Below are positions 13,060 to 24,460 of a stretch of DNA of 64,000 nucleotides, one piece after another. A program made the position numbers and the translations under genes. Origin of the DNA: Lumbricus terrestris. Its lineage: Eukaryota > Annelida > Clitellata > Crassiclitellata > Lumbricidae. The stretch is taken from contig OX457044.1 of NCBI GenBank assembly GCA_949752735.1, positions 17,736,185-17,800,184 on the forward strand, in the 5' to 3' direction. The notes below the pieces were generated by a model. That model had not been told where the DNA came from. It did not search any database and saw only the letters and a program-made list of their open reading frames with translations. The stretch's first letter is position 1. Each line of letters opens with the position of its first letter.

Positions 13060-13454
13060 GATTAGTGACGCAACAAACAGAAGGAGATATAAGCGGTCTA
13101 TATGAGCAGGAGAGAGCAGTGACGTAACAGACTGTAAGTATGCCGATTAATATAGAGCGAGAGAAGGCATGTATGCAGTGACGTAACAGACTGTAAGTAA
13201 GTATGCCGATTAATATAGAGCGAGAGAAGGCATGTATGCAGTGACGTAACAAACAGATTCACGACAGAGAGTTATAAATACTCCATTCGTGTAGCCAACC
13301 GTCGTGAATCGACAACGGCGATGTGACATGATATGGCATGACAACAAACAGGAGAGATAGCGGCTACCATGGAGCGAGAGAGAGCAGTGACGTAACAGAT
13401 AAGAAGAGCCAACGATCTAAAAAGAGCCAGAAAGTGCAATGACGCAACAGAGAA

Positions 13455-13536
<82 letters not shown>

Positions 13537-13800
13537 GGCGATTTATAAAGAGCGAGAGAGGGCAATGACGTTACGGATAAGGATAGATATATTTATATTG
13601 TAGCGATTTATAAAGAGCGAGAGAGGACAATAATTATTGCGTAGCAAAAAGTATATATATATATATATATATACAATATTATACATAGCGATTTATAAAG
13701 AGCGAGAGAGGGCAGTGACGTAACAGACATAATGAGATCTGCTGGTTGCTATAATTATATACCGCGAGAGAAAGAAGAGTGACGTAACAAGCATCGGTTG
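13060..13800. repeat. Minisatellite with AGTGACGTAACA core and (AT)n inserts
   Basis: A motif of the form GCGAGAGAGGGCAGTGACGTAACA recurs about ten times at irregular spacing. The spacers include TATAGAGCGAGAGAAGG or ATTTATAAAGAGCGAGAG. Two near-identical units lie at about 13115-13180 and 13181-13250. An (AT)n run fills 13458-13532, with a smaller one at about 13654. No coding sequence is present. Confidence 0.8.
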
Positions 13801-13997
13801 CCATGGATCGTAAGAGATTTGCGGAAGTCTCCACGGCCATACGAATAGCGGTCTTATCTGCAGCCTGAGAGTCGACGACGCGTCTGAAGCCATAATGTCA
13901 GAAGAAGGCTTCAAGAAGCAGCCAGCGAAACGACCCTGCGAATGCCGAGTCCGCCATCTCTGATTGCATTGAAGCTATACAGCCACCGAAGGGCCAT

Positions 13998-14228
13998 CAA
14001 GTGTATACGAGACTGAAGCAGTTGACGATTGTCTCCAGGTATACATACGACCCTGATTAGTCCATCGAGATTTTTTTCTGTTTATTTTGGGGGCTGAACC
14101 TCATTTAGGGGACTTAGCCCCACCCCAAGACTCCCTGAGGCCGCCGTTGACGAAGTGCATGTATACGAGACTTAAGCAGGTGACTATTGCCTTCAGGTAT
14201 AATACCTGATAATTAGTGCATTGATCTA
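13998..14228. repeat. Duplicated ~72-bp segment flanking a G/C-run insert
   Basis: GTGTATACGAGACTGAAGCA at about 13999 recurs in near-identical form at about 14158. Both copies continue through TGACxATTG(T/C)CTxCAGGTATA. The 85-90 bases between them contain TTAGGGGACTTAGCCCC and CTGAGGCCGCCGTTG, which look like a decayed MITE. This could be an insertion with partial duplication or a decayed tandem. Confidence 0.45.
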
Positions 14229-14329
14229 ATGTCTCGAGGGTCGGATGGTCAAAGCAAGATGATCACCGGAGAAGGTAACTCAACCTCGAGGCGACAACTA
14301 ATGAAAGCAATGATAAATTATCAGGTGTA

Positions 14330-14790
14330 ATATCCTCGTCCCTTTAATCTGTCCATCAAACAGTCTATCATCATCTTTCTTAATCTTCCTGGTAGTTTCT
14401 TTCCCTCCATTCTTCCCTCGAGTACCATCCTCAAGAGCGAGTCTCCCATTAACATGTGCCCCAGCTAGTTCATCTGCATCTTCCTTGTTGTCTCAATCAG
14501 CAAACTTTCTTCCTGCACCAGTTGCAGCACCTTTTCATTGATTCTGTACTCTGTAGTCTATTCAACTAATCTTGGCCATTCTTCTCCACAACCACATTTC
14601 AAAAGCCTCAAGTCTTTCCATTTCTGCCTTTCCCATAGTCTACGTTTCTGCTACGTATAGCGTCACGCTCCATAATTTTATGAGTTTTTTTTATCATTCT
14701 CTTCTTTAGATTCAATCTTCCTCTTAGCAGCTCCCTCTATTCCAACATAGGTCTTTTCCCATTGCTAACCTTCTATTGATCTCGGCTGTA
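14330..14790 (-). pseudogene. RTE-like LINE reverse-transcriptase C-terminus, decayed
   Basis: Read on the minus strand, the fragments SVTLYVAET, MERLEAFEMWLWRRMAKIS and RMEGKKLPGRLRKMM match the end of RTE-type non-LTR retrotransposon proteins (a 'GAETW…LEAFEMW' region followed by a 'GRM.GKR..GR' region). Several frameshifts and stops separate the blocks. It ends where the next, oppositely oriented LINE fragment begins. Confidence 0.65.
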
Positions 14791-15056
14791 TTTCATAATG
14801 GAGAGGAAGCTGAAACTATTCGGACACACCCACAGAATGACCGACGATAGAAAGATAAAGAGCATAGTGGCGGGAATCATGTAGGGATTGGAGAGAAGGG
14901 GAAGACCATGCAGAGAATGGTTGCAAGACATAGAAGAGTGGTGCGGGATGAATACGCAGGAACTGACACACCGGGCACAAGACAGGGAATTGTGGAGGAA
15001 AGTAGTCACATGCACAGTGGACACCTACGGGCTTTCAGCCCACGGATCATGAAGAA
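14791..15056 (+). pseudogene. LINE ORF2 C-terminal fragment
   Basis: The plus strand reads KLKLFGHTHRMTDDRKIKSI, then RRGRPCREWLQDIEEWCG and a final DTYGLSAHGS before a GAAGAAGAA tail. It belongs to the same protein family as the fragment at 19085-19345 ('FGHISRMD…KGRPHKEWLDNI'). One internal stop interrupts it near 14881. This is the 3' end of a non-LTR retrotransposon. Confidence 0.65.
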
Positions 15057-15075
15057 GAATTGATCACTGCAGTTC

Positions 15076-15590
15076 GGTACTCGTGGGTCTGCCACTTGGA
15101 CTAATTGGGCACCTTGAGCGAGTTCTTCGTTCGGCTGCTCGCCTCATTGGCTGCATTCCTAAATATGCCTCCGTCTCTGCTTATATGCATGACGTTCTTC
15201 ACTGGCTCCCTGTTTCACAGCGCATCTACTACCGAGTTGCTGCACTTGTTTGGCTATGCCGTCTTTCTTGTGCTCCATCATACCTGTCTAGCCTTTGTCG
15301 ACCTGTCTCCGACCTTGCAGCCCGCCGAGGTCTTCACTCTGCGACAACGGGTGAGCTTCTGGTTCCTCGAGCTCGCACTTCTATCAGACAGCGCCGAGCC
15401 TTTTCTACTCTGGGTCCTTCTTTCTGGAATGGCTTCTCCCACTAACCTTGCGACTTATGCCTAGGCTAAGATCACCTGCTTTTTATAAGTTGCTCAAATC
15501 TTAATTTTTTAGCTGTAGCTGGTCTAGGGGCGCCTCTGAGTAGGTTTCTTGAAGAGGCGCTATATAAATTGTCGAATGAATAAATGAATA
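15076..15590 (+). pseudogene. L2/CR1-like LINE, C-terminal RT region plus 3' tail
   Basis: The frame from 15083 encodes RVLRSAARLIG, LHWLPVSQRIYYRVAALVWL, then APSYLSSL and RAFSTLGPSFWN, the standard C-terminal blocks of L2/CR1-type reverse transcriptases. After the stop comes a 3' tail GCGCCTCTGAGTAGG, then CTTGAAGAGGCGCTATATAA and (AATG)n. The same tail occurs on the SINEs of this window, so this LINE family probably supplies their retrotransposition machinery. This copy is 5'-truncated. Confidence 0.8.
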
Positions 15591-15599
15591 ATAATAATA

Positions 15600-16160
15600 T
15601 AATTATTTGTTTGTTTTTATGTGCACTGAATGGAAGCTATGTTATACCGCCCCTTCAGCTGTAGATTCAATTATTATTATCATCATCATCTCATCATCAT
15701 CGTCATCATTATTACCCATATTCTAACTTTATTTTTACTCCTATTCTTGCGTTTCCTCTAGTTATTATTCATATTACCATAATTCTTAGTATTTTTATCA
15801 TTATTCTTCCGTAATGTGTCTAACTTCGGTGCATAATGCACAAGGCGTCTTGTTCCGCTTGTATGGCGTATATTGTGCTTTTTTCGGTGACGCATAACGA
15901 ATGAAAATGAGGCTCATTATATAGATATATGCACCCACGAGAGTAGTTAGCATGCAAGTCATGCAAGCAAGCTCGCCGATGAGAGAATGAGATGATGGGA
16001 AAAAATGGGAAAGATTATGCAAAAAATGATGCCAGAGATGACGAGAAAGAAGATGGTAAAAGGAGATGGCGAATTGGAGAGGATTAGTTGATTCCAGTCG
16101 CGAACGCTGGACATGTTGAAAAGTGCTCTCAAGTCTCAAGACAGCTGTCTCTTTCACATG
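15600..16160. other. No gene recognised
   Basis: The stretch is AT-rich with short ATT/ATC runs near 15670-15790. A 118-codon minus-strand ORF at 15801-16157 has no recognisable domain. I would not call it a gene. Confidence 0.5.
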
Positions 16161-16164
16161 TCAT

Positions 16165-16452
16165 AACTACTGCGGAGAGAGACAAAGAGAAGCCAAGAGA
16201 GATGGGAGAGACAGACAGACAGAGAGAGACAGAGACAGACAGACAAAGACAGACTGAGACAGACAGAGACAGACAGACAAAGAGAGGGGAGAGAGGGAGA
16301 CTGAGGAGAGTGAGACGGAGAGAGAGTGAGACGGAGAGAGAGAAAGACAGATACCGGTAGACAGACAGAGACAGACAGAGACAGAGAGAGACAGAGACAC
16401 AGAGGGGGAGAGAGTGGGAGAGTGATCGAAGTGATCGAATGAAAAAGACAAC

Positions 16453-16485
<33 letters not shown>

Positions 16486-16495
16486 GCAGAACAAG
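16165..16495. repeat. (GACAGA)n/(GAGA)n satellite
   Basis: About 330 bases of GAGACAGACAGA-type repeats, with interruptions such as GGTAGACAGACA and GGGGAGAGAGTGGGAG. ORFs on both strands here (RQTETDRQ; SLCLSVSLS) are translations of the repeat. Confidence 0.95.
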
Positions 16496-17735
16496 AAAGA
16501 AAGGTAGGCTACAGTAAAGAGAAACGTTTACAGCAGCACGTACATGTAAACCGTTCATTTCGTTTGCAATCGTTTTCCCTGTTGCTCTTTCCATATGCAC
16601 TTACGCTTTCCGGTCCATTGCAGGCGATGAGCCCAGAACGATCGTACATCGTAGGCCCATCATAGTTTCTCTCCTAAGTCTGGTCGTTCAATTCGGAACT
16701 AAGCGTCAGGCGGCAGCTTGATAAACAAGGTTAAACTTTGTTGCTGTTCGTAGCCTATATATAGACAAAACTTTGTATTTTCAAGCACATCTCTATTCTG
16801 TCTGCTTAGCACGAACACAATCGTCAACGTTTGTGATGGGTTGACGTCGCTTGGCTCCTAAATAATCATCATTATGCACAGTGTGAGCAATAATGACCAA
16901 TGGCGACCATAGGCATCTGTATAAATTTAAGGCTCCGAAAAAGTGCTATTCAGGTTAACCTATGTATTCCAACACCACTGGAATATGAGCTACACCAGCT
17001 TGGGTATACATAGGCTACCCGAGGCGTTGCCCGGTAAATTTCGATTTTTTCTCCCCACCCCGTCCTATTTCGCCAAGTGAATAATTGTTAGCTGAAAATA
17101 GCTGCGTTGACCTACAAATTCGCATGCAAGCGTTTTGGAAAAAAATTCAAACGCTTGAGCGTTTCGTTTGAGAGCCAAGCTCGACAGGCAGACAAACAAA
17201 CACAAGGACGAACTTATACTATGGTATAGATGCGTAGGTGTGTAGCAGCTGTGATTGATCCTCCATCACAATGCATGATTGAGTGTGCAGTGTGCACCAA
17301 TTCCTTTGCTTTCCAGAGAATTGTGTCGTCGCATTTGTATTTTGGTAAACGTACGGAGCGAGTGAAGATAAGGACCATCTGTCGAAATATCCATCCGGTC
17401 AAATATTAGCCAGCGGTCGGTTAACGGTGGCCGTATATCTTTTGCCGTCTGTTGACGGAATTAATCTTAATCGAGAATCTTTCGACCGACGATTGCAAGA
17501 CTCACTCAGTCTTTTCATTTTGCGGTAGATAACCGTAGCATGTGGTAATTTGTCACCGCAAAATTTATATTGGGTCAATATACAAACATCGGCCAATTAA
17601 GACGGGTGGGCGGGTGGGCAGATGATGGTGGATAAGAAATTTGAAGTAGATGTTTTAGGCTGTGAACGCAATGCAATAGAGTCTGAATATAATTACACGA
17701 TTTTAATTATAGGCCTATATACAATTTCATTCGGA
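16496..17735. other. No gene recognised
   Basis: No exon or RNA gene is visible. The segment 17020-17210 (CCCGAGGCGTTGCCCGG followed by CAGGCAGACAAACAAAC) looks like a decayed interspersed repeat, but I cannot assign it to a class. Confidence 0.45.
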
Positions 17736-17905
17736 CATTTATATAGCGCTCCTTCAAGAAAAACTACTCAGAGGCGCTCCCGACACCAGCGCGCCCAAAA
17801 AGAACAGTTTTGAGTTTAGTAAAGAAGGATCCTGGCAGAGTCCCAGGGTGTAGGCGTAGATCAAAAGGAAGGCCATTCCAGACCACTGGAAATGAACAGG
17901 AGCTA
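17736..17905 (-). pseudogene. L2/CR1-like LINE 3' end (minus strand)
   Basis: The minus strand reads FPVVWNGLPFDLRL, LPGSFFTKLKTVLFG and GRAGVGSASE, then a stop, followed by TTCTTGAAGGAGCGCTATAT. The final codons and the tail together correspond to the last ~50 bases of the SINEs (GGGAGCGCCTCTGAGTAG…GCGCTATA). This fragment directly shows that the SINE tail continues the LINE reading frame. Confidence 0.75.
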
Positions 17906-18620
17906 TGGATATGATATGATATGGATATGAAGTCTAGGGTTATAGTTAGGAAACCTTGATCCCAAGAAACAGTGATCATTATAAGGAAATCGAGTAAGTA
18001 GTGTCAGCTTATCCCAAGTATGTCCCACCTTTTATTGATTTTTCTCTTACCATGATATTACCAGAGGAAGCAACGTGCTCGAATTCTGGCCACTCTCCAA
18101 AACGAACCAAACAACCTGGTCTGCGGACTTGATTTGATATAATGCCGGTGTTCAAGCTGCTCTCTGTGACGCAACGTTCTGTTGTTAGGCTGCTTCTGCA
18201 AACAAATTCATCACACTGATTGTCAAGTTTATGCCTTCGACTCTCGTACTAAGTCCACATTATTGCAGGCTGTCGTTCTTTCCGATGGTTACAATTCTAA
18301 GATGGCGAATGTGCTTTTGAAGCTATTGTAGGAGTGCCCTTTTATAGAGCACGCAAGAACCTAATGTGCATGTTGTTATACTAAGTAGAGCTGTGCCATT
18401 TGTTGCTATATTTGTTTCACATGTAGGAACGATCCTCATAAGCAAAATATGACAGGCGACAGTTTATAAAGCTGCTGTCGTTTTCCAGTTTTCTGTAGGG
18501 GCCTATAGTTTTTATTCAATATCGTTTAAGGTTTCAGGTTTCAACATATCCCGATATCGGTGTCGGCTTTCATTTTCGTGTGCTCGATGTGAGTCAGTTA
18601 CATTACCTAAATTAGCAGTT
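17906..18620. other. No gene recognised
   Basis: Unique-looking sequence with no ORF, splice-supported exon or repeat that I can name. Confidence 0.5.
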
Positions 18621-18633
18621 ATTTAGCTCCTCC

Positions 18634-19075
18634 TTGATATCCTCCGTGACTGGCTGCCTGCTCCATTCCACATTGAGTTCAAGCAAGCTCTGTCTACTTG
18701 TCTTTAAATCGCTTCATGGAGCTATACACCCGAGTACCTGCGCGATTGCTGCACAGAGACTCATTCCTCTGCTGCCGGGTTTCGGCTCCGATCGCCTGAG
18801 CAGAGGACCGATCTGCGTGTGCGGAGGATGAGGACGCGCTTCGGAGATTGTGCTTTTTCGTCCGCTGGTCCTTGCTTCTGGAAGAGACAGACAGAGAGAC
18901 GAGACAGAGAGACAGAGACAGAGAGACAGAGACAGAGAGACAAAGACAGAGAGACAGAGACAGAGATAGGCAGAGAGACAGACAAAGATGCGCACTATTC
19001 GATCGGCCGTCTCGATCAGTCGACGCTTTTAAAACTCTGCTAAAAACACACATGTCCTTCAGGGCCTATCCCGCC
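18634..19075 (+). pseudogene. L2/CR1-like LINE C-terminus interrupted by a (CAGAGA)n expansion
   Basis: Across frameshifts the sequence reads DWLPAPFHIEFKQALSTCL, VFKSLHGAI, YTPEYLRDC, RMRTRFGDCAFSSAGPCFW, then a hexanucleotide run at 18888-18985, and FDRPSRSVDAFKTLLKTHM. These are the successive C-terminal blocks of an L2/CR1 reverse transcriptase. The microsatellite sits exactly where the 'WN-LP' block should be. Confidence 0.7.
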
Positions 19076-19084
19076 TCTAAATTG

Positions 19085-19350
19085 CTTTGTAAGGCGTCCT
19101 TCGGGCATATAAGCAGGATGGACAACAGCAGAAAGATCAAGACAGTTATGCTTGGAAGAATGGAGGGATCTAACAGGAAAGGACGACCACACAAGGAATG
19201 GCTGGATAACATATCAGAATGGTGGGGAGCACCACTACAGAACCTAACACACGCTGCCTTGGAGAGACAAACCTGGCGTGGAATAATGCGAACGGCATCG
19301 AGCACCTACGGGCATTGGTCCCTCGGTTGTTGATGATGATGATGATGATG
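19085..19350 (+). pseudogene. LINE ORF2 C-terminal fragment with (GAT)n tail
   Basis: The frame encodes ASFGHISRMDNSRKIKTVML, RKGRPHKEWLDNISEWWG and TWRGIMRTASSTYG, then stops and ends in (GATGAT)n. It is a 5'-truncated non-LTR retrotransposon end of the same type as 14791-15056, joined directly to the L2-like fragment upstream. Confidence 0.7.
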
Positions 19351-21174
19351 ATGAAGGTGTCCTTGTAACGACATGGTCGCGTTACGACGCCATATAATTT
19401 GTCGTAATTATCATCATTATTAGTCTATTAACCTTGCGTGCAGGCACTGATGCATCAGCGGTGTTTCCCGTCAAAAGGGCGGAACCACGCCGCCGTCACA
19501 GGCCTCAGCAAACGAAACAGCATTTCAGCTGCTTGAAACCTTTGTCCCCGACAACAAACGTCACTTATCGCGCTCGATTGCTTTGACATTTTCAACTGAT
19601 CCATAGCCGATCGCTTTGCATTTGGTCAAAGGACGCGGTCTGTCACACAGCCGAGATAAAGTACGGCGGGCCGCAACCAAAAACCAGGGCCCTGTAAAAT
19701 CACTAAGGGATATCATGAATATTACAAGCGCTTTCGTGTGCAGCGGACTGTTTTGGATTGATTATACAATTCGGCTGAACACTGTAACTGTTGGAATATA
19801 TTGCGCGCGTGATCATTAGGCTATAGTTCCGTAGAAAAAACAAAACGTTGCGGAACATCTGTGTTCAAGTTAAGCGACAGAAATAAATGTAGGCTGGATC
19901 CGCGATACTTTAGGTTAGCGGATATTAAGTTCGATTACTTTTCAATGTACATGTAGTTGTATTTATCGTTTCAGCGGAAAACCATCAAGTCAGTACAGGA
20001 ACACAACGGAATCCCATAAAGATGAATATTCATCGAAGAAATAAAACATGATAGATGACACTAAATATATCAAGTGAAATGGATAGTTCTGCAAGCCAAA
20101 AATTGAGCAACTTTTAAGTTTTTTCCAAATTTCCAAATAAGTGTTTTACTGCGTTGAAATGTATGGACACGAAAAACCAGACATACAAGAAATACACACA
20201 GCCAGATGGAGGGACATGCGGACAAATAATGAGACACAAACAGACAGAGGCACATACATGTATACACTTCGGCCCGTGAAATTTGTCTAAAAAGTTTGTA
20301 TGGGTCCATGTATATCAGACAGACGTATGTCTGACATTCAGAAATGACCTGAGCATAAAACAGAGATAAAACCAGACAGGTGGAGAAGCACAGAGCTAGA
20401 GTGACATACACGTCACAGTTGTCAGAGCGGTCGTCATAAATGTCTACGTATTGCGTGATGCTTAGAATGCGATGGCTTTGACAGCACTCAAGTCGACGCT
20501 CAAACACAGAGCTTCGTCACCTGTGTCCTTTTAACGCTGAGGCGCATTGCGTGAATGCAGTGTCGGCCTGTATAGAACCTATTATATAATGTGTCGCCTT
20601 ACACACACGCACACACACACACGCACGCACGCACACACACACACTCACGCGTGAGTCTATGTATACAAACTAAATGCATTAACGCTTCTGGCCCTCTAGT
20701 GTCTAGTATGTTCAGTTTCTAGTCTGTGCATGCGAATACCATGGCTATATATTAGGTTACCTACTTGATATTGGTTGGAATATTATTATGAAACGAATTG
20801 TGATCTAAATCCACTCAACCGGTTTCGAATTCCTCTCATATTAAGCCCAACCTAACATAACAGTCCTCCACCAAACAAAATTCGCTCTTCACTTTGTATT
20901 CCTGACTGAAAGCAACGCTCGTGATTAAGCTGTGGCCCTGCAATCAGCTTTGTAGCGTTGTAGACTTGGTGACTAATTGTGAGTTTCGATTACGATTGCA
21001 AGACATAGGGCTGGTGGTTTATGAATTTGTGCAAGCAGGCCTAAACTACGCAGATGCAAACGAAATCAGTTGAAGTCAACATAAAATGCCCATTTGTCAT
21101 TAATAATAGCCTACATTATTATGGAAAAAGAAGTAGGCTACCTGGATGCCCCTTACTTATCCAGGCTGTGCTGG
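19351..21174. other. No gene recognised
   Basis: Apart from a short (AC)n tract at about 20600-20645 and scattered AGGCCT palindromes, I find no supported feature. The 145-codon minus-strand ORF at 20070-20507 has hydrophobic stretches but no family match. Confidence 0.5.
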
Positions 21175-21360
21175 CTGTCTGTCTGTCTCTCTGTCTGTCT
21201 GTCTATCTGGATCTGGCTTATCTGTCTGTCTGTCTTCTTCTTCTTCTTCTTCTCTTCTTCTTCTTCTTCTTCTTCTTCTTCTTCTTCTTCTTCTTCTTCT
21301 TCTTCTTCTTCTTCTCTTTCTCTCTCTCCCTCTGTCTCTGTCTCTGTCTATCTCTCTGTC

Positions 21361-21391
<31 letters not shown>

Positions 21392-21392
21392 G

Positions 21393-21465
<73 letters not shown>

Positions 21466-21472
21466 CTCTTTA
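21175..21472. repeat. (TGTC)n, (TTC)n and (TC)n simple repeats
   Basis: About 300 bases of pyrimidine-rich simple repeats, grading from GTCT units to TTC and then TC. The copy of the dispersed repeat that follows is preceded by a similar TCTCTG run at its second locus. Confidence 0.95.
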
Positions 21473-22050
21473 ACGAAAGACTATAGTAGTCTATTTTGCA
21501 TGCTACGTCAGATCGATTCGATACAAAACGATGGATAGGCCTACTGACAAAGACAAAATCAAAAAATTAGAATCGCCTTCAACCGATGCTAAGGCTATGA
21601 TGCGTTTGGCGTGACCAGAATCATGCTTAAGATAGAGTCGCATAAGTTAAGAAAAAACAAGTACGTCATCGCCCTTGTGCAAAATAGGACCTCGGGGTTC
21701 AATTTCACATCTTTCGTGGTCTTGCAGCGTGTCATGTTCCAATAGGTCAATATCTGAAGTTGTGTTTTCGGTTGGCGAAACGACCAAACGGACTCCGCCT
21801 TTCCTCCATAAAACCTGTTCACTGTGACAACGTTGGTCAGTGTTTATGCCATTCTGCATTGCGTCAATCAAGACCGGTGAGCGTGCATAGAATTCGCTGC
21901 GGATCCTCTGTTATGGAACCGAAATCCCGTATGTCTCCTTGCGTGGGAAAGACGGCTTCCATCCGACCAGCGTGGTCATCCACTTGTCAAACTATATCTA
22001 GGGCGAATAAAGATCGTCTGGAGACCGAACGATGACAGAAAAACATTATT
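21473..22050. repeat. Unclassified dispersed repeat, copy 1
   Basis: About 570 bases align with 40629-41245 in the same orientation. Shared blocks include ATGATGCGTTTGGCGTGAC, AATATCTGAAGTTGTGTTTT and AAACCTGTTCACTGTGACAA. A minus-strand frame (NTDQRCHSEQVLWRKGGVR, then TENTTSDIDLLEHD) is partly conserved between the copies. I cannot name the family; it may be a transposon interior or a captured exon. Confidence 0.7.
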
Positions 22051-22057
22051 CCCAATA

Positions 22058-22172
<115 letters not shown>

Positions 22173-22434
22173 TACCCGCATAACAACTTTTATGAATGTA
22201 AGGATCATTGCGCACTCATGAACATCATATGACTTTTAATATATACAGTTATACACATATATGTTCAATTGTATATTATATATAGCCTACATGACGTACA
22301 TGTGCAAAAGATATGGTACCATGCAAAACAGGTTTCACGTTGCGACAGCGTCTCGCTATCTCTCGCTAGCCATTATTCGCTAAATAATGTATACACATTA
22401 TATCTCCGTCTGTACAACCATTAATTTAGAGAGA

Positions 22435-22892
22435 GCGACAGAGACAGACAGAGACAGAGACAGAGACAGAGACAGAGGCAGAGACAGAGAGAGAGAGAGA
22501 CAGAGAGACAGAGATAGAGACAGAGAGAGAGACAGAGAGACAGAGACAGAGAGTGATTAAGAGCAACTGTGCATAGGTTTGCGATGTTTTGAGTTGATGT
22601 ACATGTAGTCGACGAGAAAGCGACGCCGAGTCAGGAGACATTTTAAACGGTGATGATGATGATGATCGGATGTCACGAAGATCTGACGGCTATAATACGA
22701 CCCACTCCTTCTCCTCCTTATTCTTCTCCTCCTTCTTCTTCTCCTCCTTCTTCTCCTCCTCCTCCTCCTCCTCTTTCTTCTCCTCCTTCTTCTTCTTCTT
22801 CTTCTTCTTCCTCTTCTCCTCCTCCTCCTCTTTCTCCTTCTCCTTCTTCTTCTCCTCCTCCTTTTTCTCCTCCTCCTCCTTTTTCTTCTCCT
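22435..22892. repeat. (GAGACA)n at 22435-22555 and (CTCCTT)n at 22705-22892
   Basis: A purine run and a pyrimidine run are separated by about 150 bases of unique sequence. The ORFs over them (RRRRKR, SSFFFSS) are artefacts. From 22893 to 23285 nothing is recognised. Confidence 0.95.
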
Positions 22893-23289
22893 CATCCCTG
22901 TCCTCATAATCATCCAATAGGTCTTCGTAAAAAAGCAAGTCTATTATGTCTATGGGTCTGTGACTGCGAATGTAGGCTACTTATATTATTCTGTTGATTA
23001 TAATGGCAACACTAATAAACTCGAAATGCACAGAATGAATGCGTGCATGGCAGCATGCCTAGCACGTGAACGATCCATTCTAGCCCAATTCTAACCCATT
23101 ACCGAATCCTATTCCATGGTATTATTGCACTTGTAAGTCATTCTCAAGTCATGAATGGTGGTCCATTGGATCATGGGGGCGTATATGTAGTCGAAATTCC
23201 ATAGATAGGTAGGCATATAGAACATAAATTGCATATAAGTGGTAATCCTCCGAATGGCAGTCCTAAGTTCAAAATACATCTTATGGCTG

Positions 23290-23745
23290 TACACAAGTTG
23301 GATTGATGAAAATAATTCTCGCTAAATAGATGTCGGATTGATACAAAATCATTTTTACTTAAATGGAAGCTGGATTGATGAAAATATCCATGCTTAAATT
23401 GGAGCTGGATTCATAAAAATAATTGTCGTTTAAATAGAGGCTGAGCTGATGAAACGAATTTTTTCTAAATGGAAGCTGGATTTATGAAAAATAATTGTTA
23501 TCTTAATAGAAATTAATAGGATTGGTAAAAACAATTGTTGCTATTTATATCGAAGCTGGATTGATGAAACGCGATTTATCAAATGACAACAGAAATACAA
23601 TGTAGGTTAGCCTATTTGCACAGGGGCGGGGATTGTCCGGGGGTGTTTCATCCTTGGCTAAATCGGGGAGGGGTTGTCCAGGGAGTTTTGTCCGGGGGTT
23701 TGTCGGGGGATTTGTCCAAGGGGTTAATGTCCTACACTCAGGCTT
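23290..23745. repeat. Degenerate tandem GGATTGATGAAAA repeat with TTGTCCGGGG end
   Basis: Six to seven diverged units of about 45-50 bp carry GGAAGCTGGATTGATGAAAA followed by TAATTGT. Next comes a segment with repeated TTGTCC(G/A)GGG (23630-23735) ending GTCCTACACTC. The same combination flanks 34.2-35.3 kb, so it is probably part of one non-autonomous transposon family. Confidence 0.6.
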
Positions 23746-23884
23746 TGACCGAGACGGTCTGAGAGCCTAGCACTGTTTGGGCGTGGGTTACAGTACTGTT
23801 ATAAGCGTGAAAGCATATCTGGATACAGTGCTCGCTATGTTTGTGGTGTATTGTATTGTATTGTATTTTTATACATTTATATAG

Positions 23885-24460
23885 CGCCTCTTACAGTTCT
23901 TCTTTTTCTTCTTCTTCTTCTTCCTCTTCTTTTCTTCGTCATTCTTCTTCTTTGTCATTCATCTTCTTCCTCTTCTTCTTTCTCCTCTTCTTATTATTCT
24001 TCTTTTCTTCTTCTTCTTCTTCTTTTTCTTCTTCTTCTTCTTCTTCTGTTTCTCCTTCTTCTTCTTCATGCTTCTTCTTTTTTTCTTTTTCTTCTTTTCT
24101 TCTTTTTTTCTTATTCTCGTCTTCCTTTTCTTCTTCTTTTCTTCTTCTTCTTCTTTTTTTCCCCTTCTTCTTCCTTATTCTTCTTCGTCCTCCTCTTCTT
24201 CTTCCTTGTCTTCTTTTTCCCTCTTCTTCTTCCTTGTCTTCTTTTTCCCTCTTCTTCTTCTTGTTCCTCCTCCTCTTTTTCTTCTTCTTCTTCTTCTTCT
24301 TCTTCTTCATTCTTCTTCCTCCTTTTCTTCCTTTTCTTCTTTCTCCTCTTCTTCTTCTCCTCCACTCTTCTTCTCCTTTTCCCACTTCTTCGTCCTCCTT
24401 TTCTTTTTCCTTTTCTTCTTCTTCTTCTTATTTTTCCTCGTCTTCTTCTTCCTCATCATC
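23885..24460. repeat. ~575-bp (CTT)n polypyrimidine tract
   Basis: The plus strand is almost pure C/T for nearly 600 bases, as imperfect TTC repeats with CTCC and TTTTT interruptions. It abuts a LINE/SINE-like tail fragment (TATATAGCGCCTCTTAC) at about 23876. ORFs of 140-247 codons here are repeat translations. Confidence 0.95.

Noticed and set aside
18848..19333. 161-codon protein
   Set aside because: An accidental join of an L2-like fragment, a (CAGAGA)n run and an RTE-like fragment.
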